Part shown: positions 6,341-8,454 of the stretch, piece by piece | Numbering within the stretch: the stretch's first letter is position 1 | Layout of the letters: each line of letters begins with the position of its first letter | Source of the DNA: an uncultured bacterium | Lineage (GTDB): Bacteria > Actinomycetota > Coriobacteriia > Coriobacteriales > Coriobacteriaceae | Reading direction: 5' to 3' | DNA: 8,454 nucleotides | Assembly (NCBI GenBank): GCA_905215205.1 | Contig: CAJMPK010000061.1 | Span: 1 to 8,454, forward strand | Translations under genes and position numbers: made by a program | The notes under the pieces: model-generated | What the model saw: the letters and a program-made list of their open reading frames with translations, nothing else | Database searches by the model: none | What the model was told of the DNA's origin: nothing

Positions 6341-6375
6341 TTGAGCTATACTTCATAATTATGTACATAATTATG
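6341..6375 (+). promoter_or_regulatory. Promoter with a perfect 22-bp palindromic operator
   Basis: Positions 6354-6363 and 6366-6375 are two identical copies of CATAATTATG separated by TA. Each copy is its own reverse complement and the whole 22 bp is also a perfect palindrome. TATACT (6347-6352) is a possible -10 just upstream. Alternatively TTGAGC (6341-6346) with TACATA or CATAAT at 6364-6371 is the promoter, in which case the operator covers the -10. It ends 13 nt before the antitoxin ATG, as expected for autorepression by an antitoxin dimer pair. Confidence 0.8.
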
Positions 6376-6388
6376 ATTGGAGTTGGAC

Positions 6389-6658
6389 ATGCCCGTTTGC
6401 GTTCCAATTAAAGATATGCGGGACACCGCGAAATTCTCGGAGCTCGTTGAAACTACTACTGGTCCAGTGACTGTTACAAAAAACGGCTATAGCAAATTTG
6501 TTGTACTTCGATCCGAGGACTACGACCTCATGGTTCAGGAACAGGCTAAGGCTCGTCTGATGGCTCGTATAGCTGTGGCCGAACGGGAGCGTGCTGCTGG
6601 TACGGCACGTGATGCCTTTGAGGCTCTCGATGACCTTGAGGCAAAATATGGCTTATAA
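6389..6658 (+). CDS. Phd/YefM-family antitoxin of the RelE/ParE module
   Basis: This 89-aa protein starts at ATG 6389, 6 nt after GGAG (6379-6382); a TTG at 6377 is in frame but overlaps that site. The N-terminal half (CVPIKDMRDTAKFSELVE, then PVTVTKNGYSKFVVLRSEDYDLM) is typical of the Phd/YefM DNA-binding fold, with the usual TKNGY turn. The C-terminal half is a charged helix (about 50-86) expected to bind the toxin. It probably represses its own promoter at the palindrome just upstream. The GC content is low for this window (29 of 60 bases in 6421-6480), which suggests horizontal acquisition separate from the first module. Confidence 0.88.
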   Translation: MPVCVPIKDMRDTAKFSELVETTTGPVTVTKNGYSKFVVLRSEDYDLMVQEQAKARLMARIAVAERERAAGTARDAFEALDDLEAKYGL

Positions 6659-6983
6659 CGTCAAGATTCTGCCTTCAGCTGAACAAGAAGTTGACGATAT
6701 CGTTGATTATCTATTGGGGCATGGTATTTTTACTGCCCGGCGCTTTCTTGATAAATACCGTAGTCAGCTCCAGCTTCTTCAAAGTGGTGTAGTTGATTAC
6801 GGCTTATCGAAGTTGCCCGAGCTTGCAGTGCTTGGTTACCATGCTTGCCTCGTTAATTCTTATGTAATGCTTTATTACTACGATAACGAGGACGTTGTGG
6901 TTGCCCATGTTTTTCACCAAAGCCAAGATTATGCCGCATTGGTGATATCTAGGAATCGATTCGAGTTGCTGGATGATGATTAG
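6648..6983 (+). CDS. RelE/ParE-family toxin
   Basis: This 111-aa protein starts at ATG 6648 inside the antitoxin gene (11-nt overlap); GAGG (6638-6641) lies 6 nt upstream. The RelE/ParE pattern is clear: YNVKILPSAEQEVDDIVDYL (3-22), a helical hairpin (about 28-50), then beta strands HACLVNSYVMLYYYDNEDVVVAHVFHQSQDY (65-95). The family blocks translation (RelE-like) or DNA gyrase (ParE-like); which one cannot be decided from this sequence. The Arg residues common before the final Asp-Tyr are replaced by Gln-Ser-Gln here, which might change activity. DNA is AT-rich against its surroundings (23 of 60 GC in 6841-6900). It ends at the edge of the bidirectional terminator shared with the MerR gene. 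Confidence 0.85.
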   Translation: MAYNVKILPSAEQEVDDIVDYLLGHGIFTARRFLDKYRSQLQLLQSGVVDYGLSKLPELAVLGYHACLVNSYVMLYYYDNEDVVVAHVFHQSQDYAALVISRNRFELLDDD

Positions 6984-7025
6984 TAAGAACCGCCCGGAAG
7001 CACGATGCCTTCCGGGCGGTTCTTA
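6984..7025. terminator. Bidirectional terminator between the toxin and MerR genes
   Basis: A perfect 17-bp stem, TAAGAACCGCCCGGAAG (6984-7000) with its complement at 7009-7025, has an 8-nt loop. The TAA stop of the minus-strand MerR gene (7023-7025) lies inside the right arm. U-tracts are short on both strands. The stem core is very like that after ligA. Confidence 0.82.
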
Positions 7026-7871
7026 CTTTGCTGGGGCAACCGGCACCGTGATCTGCGTCACGTAGGTTGTGGGGTCGTCGCTGATGATGTCGTCGATGAG
7101 GGCGATTTCGCGCGAGGGACCGGCGGGGGTCAGGTTATGTTCGCGCATATAGCCGAGCAGCTGCTCGTAGCGCGGGTCCGCTTGCCCGTGCGTGCCACGA
7201 AAGCTAATGGTCAGGCAGCGCGCGGCGGGCCGCACCTCGACATCGCCCAGGTATTCATCGGTATCGTCGAGCAGCAGAAAGACCTCGTCGTAGCCGTCAA
7301 AGTCGCCGGCGGCCAGGCGCTCGGCGCTAATCCCAACGCCCAAGTTGCCCAGGAAGACAAAGGTCTCGTGCTGGCCCTTCTGCAGCTGACGAATCTGCCA
7401 CTCCAGCGCATAGGCGTCGGTAGGCTTGACACGTTCGCGCAATACGGCGCAGCGAAGCTCGGGCGCATCGATTGTGCAAATGGTGTCGAGCTCGGTGTTC
7501 AAGGCATCGTGGAGCAGCGCAAGCCGGTTATCGATCTTGCGCGACACGCGCTCCAGCTCGCGGCGCTTGCGCTCGATGAGCTCCTGTTGCTGAGCCAGCT
7601 GCCGCTGCATAAGGTCCACGTCGCGCGTGGTCACAAACTCGCGGATCTGCGCCAACGGCAAGTCAAGAACACGCAGGTGGCTGATGGTGTTGAGGGTGGA
7701 GAGCTGCCGCGATCCGTAGTAGCGGTACCCACTCGCCGGATCGATGCGCGCCGGGTCCAGCAAGCCCATCTGCTCGTAATGACGTAGCGTACCCACGCTC
7801 AGGTTAAACAGGCGTGCCACCTCGCCAATGCGGAGCAGGCCCTCAGTATGTTCACTTGGCATGTCGGTCAC
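7023..7871 (-). CDS. MerR-family regulator with GyrI-like effector domain
   Basis: This 282-aa protein has the plan of BmrR-type multidrug sensors and a similar length. The N-terminal winged helix-turn-helix spans about 12-80: LLRIGEVARLFNLSVGTLRHYEQMGLL, then the GYRYY motif (48-52). A long charged helix (about 87-125, with QQQELIERKRRELERV) forms the dimer coiled coil. The rest (about 130-282) looks like a GyrI-like ligand domain and carries the usual acidic SREIALID stretch. Such proteins twist a promoter with a long spacer when a drug-like ligand binds. The start is GTG 7871, chosen for its ribosome site; ATG at 7862 is the alternative. It lies 56 bp after the MATE gene in the same direction, so it probably shares its operon and may control it. 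The ligand is unknown. Confidence 0.9.
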   Translation of the reverse strand: MTDMPSEHTEGLLRIGEVARLFNLSVGTLRHYEQMGLLDPARIDPASGYRYYGSRQLSTLNTISHLRVLDLPLAQIREFVTTRDVDLMQRQLAQQQELIERKRRELERVSRKIDNRLALLHDALNTELDTICTIDAPELRCAVLRERVKPTDAYALEWQIRQLQKGQHETFVFLGNLGVGISAERLAAGDFDGYDEVFLLLDDTDEYLGDVEVRPAARCLTISFRGTHGQADPRYEQLLGYMREHNLTPAGPSREIALIDDIISDDPTTYVTQITVPVAPAK

Positions 7872-7879
7872 AGGACCGT

Positions 7880-7886
7880 TCCTTTC
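7880..7886 (-). promoter_or_regulatory. Ribosome binding site supporting the GTG start of MerR
   Basis: On the minus strand GAAAGGA lies 8 nt before GTG 7871 but 17 nt before the first in-frame ATG, so GTG is favoured. Confidence 0.65.
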
Positions 7887-7902
7887 GGTAAAAAGCAGGG
7901 GA

Positions 7903-7926
7903 GGGGCGCCAAGCTTGCGTCGCCCC
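7903..7926 (-). terminator. Weak hairpin between the MATE and MerR genes
   Basis: GGGGCG (7903-7908) and CGCCCC (7921-7926) pair around a 12-nt loop. On the minus strand the stem follows the MATE stop at once, but the TTTTT run comes only about 9 nt after it. It may reduce rather than stop read-through into the MerR gene. Confidence 0.35.
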
Positions 7927-7927
7927 G

Positions 7928-8454
7928 CTACGCCACTAACTTGTCAAAAGCCCCGCGCCGGTTGAGCACGGTAAACGCGACAACGCAAATGACTGCCGAC
8001 AAAATCGATCCGCACGGCGAGGCGATGCCCATGGGAAACAGCGTGTCGGAATAGGCGTTCGACAGCAGCCACGCGCCCGGCACGCGAATGAGCGCCACGG
8101 CCAGCACGTTGTGCGCAAAGCCGATGTAGCTCTTGCCGTATGCAGCGAAAAAGCCGCTAAAGCAAATGTGGATGCCGGCAAAAATCGCGTCGAAAATATA
8201 ACTGCGCATATAGCCGGTACCGGCCGCGACTACTGCAGGGTCCTTGGCAAAAAAGCCGATAAACGCCGGTGCCACCAGCCACATCAGCACCGTGATCAGG
8301 CAGCCGTACACCACCGAGATCGTCATAGCGTCCTTGAGCACCTGACGCGCGCGATCGCCCTTGCCTGCGCCGGCGTTTTGCGCCGTGAGCGCGCTGACGG
8401 TGGCGCCCATGGAGCTCGGCACAATGAACAAAAAGCTGATCATCTTCTCGACCA
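7928..8454 (-). CDS. MATE-family efflux transporter, C-terminal part (partial)
   Basis: About 175 C-terminal residues are visible; the gene begins beyond the right edge. The MATE signature stretch of the second half is clear: PSSMGATVSALTAQNAGAGKGDRARQVLKDA, i.e. the conserved AQN-GAG-ARR-like loop between transmembrane helices. Four hydrophobic segments follow: around ISVVYGCLITVLMWLVAP, YIFDAIFAGIHICFSGFF, AHNVLAVALIRVPGAWLL and GSILSAVICVVAFTVL. MATE proteins export drugs or metabolites across the membrane in exchange for Na+ or H+. The MerR regulator directly downstream fits a ligand-induced efflux unit. The substrate cannot be told from this part. The protein ends RRGAFDKLVA with a TAG stop. 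Confidence 0.9.
   Translation of the reverse strand, partial: VEKMISFLFIVPSSMGATVSALTAQNAGAGKGDRARQVLKDAMTISVVYGCLITVLMWLVAPAFIGFFAKDPAVVAAGTGYMRSYIFDAIFAGIHICFSGFFAAYGKSYIGFAHNVLAVALIRVPGAWLLSNAYSDTLFPMGIASPCGSILSAVICVVAFTVLNRRGAFDKLVA

Noticed and set aside
6591..6647. Upstream extension of the RelE/ParE-like toxin
   Set aside because: The extra residues lie within the antitoxin gene and do not belong to the toxin fold; ATG 6648 has its own ribosome site and fits the usual overlap.
7005..7787. Plus-strand open frame of 260 codons opposite the MerR gene
   Set aside because: Shadow of the MerR gene; it would begin inside the terminator and shows no domain.
1..8454. CRISPR array, tRNA, rRNA, insertion sequence or integrase
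   Set aside because: I saw no regularly spaced repeats, no cloverleaf or rRNA stretch, and no transposase or recombinase motifs. The possible mobility of the island rests only on its border blocks.

Overview
The window looks like a chromosomal segment of a high-GC Gram-positive bacterium, most likely an actinobacterium of the Coriobacteriia / Collinsella type. This is inferred from a hand-counted GC of about 63% in ligA, strong AAGGAG/AGGAGG ribosome sites, a GlnR-like regulator beside a glutamine synthetase gene, and a one-TM membrane-anchored HtrA protease. No species can be named from the sequence alone.

Layout, left to right. (1) 1-1037: the last 49 codons of a type I glutamine synthetase, a 224-bp gap with a large dyad, and an OmpR/PhoB-type regulator whose receiver domain has lost most phosphorylation-pocket residues, as in actinobacterial GlnR. 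(2) 1038-2773: an intergenic stretch with a hairpin repeat and a terminator-like leader hairpin, then a membrane-anchored HtrA/DegP-like serine protease with one PDZ domain and a strong terminator. (3) 2774-5248: another hairpin repeat, then a complete NAD-dependent DNA ligase (ligA) with an unusual Lys-rich insertion in its helix-hairpin-helix part, and a 16-bp perfect-stem terminator. (4) 5243-7025: a toxin-antitoxin island. It starts with a decayed 3' end of a second MerR/GyrI-like gene on the minus strand. Next come a Phd-like antitoxin plus PIN-domain toxin pair (ATGA overlap, host-like GC) and an AT-richer Phd/YefM-like antitoxin plus RelE/ParE-like toxin pair (11-nt overlap) behind a perfect 22-bp palindromic operator. 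(5) 7023-8454, minus strand: a MerR-family regulator with a GyrI-like effector domain, and upstream of it the C-terminal part of a MATE-family efflux transporter that runs off the window.

How the parts relate. glnA and the GlnR-like regulator are a plausible nitrogen-control pair. The MATE transporter and the MerR regulator lie in one direction and form a plausible drug- or metabolite-responsive efflux unit. The two toxin-antitoxin modules sit between two related copies of a block made of a bidirectional terminator plus the last codons of a MerR-type gene. This suggests the island arose where a second regulator gene was deleted, or that the block was duplicated when the island was acquired. 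Nothing here shows a wholly new system. The least ordinary features are the island's flanking blocks, the nested palindrome operator, the degenerate GlnR-like receiver and two GGGGAC-loop hairpin repeats.
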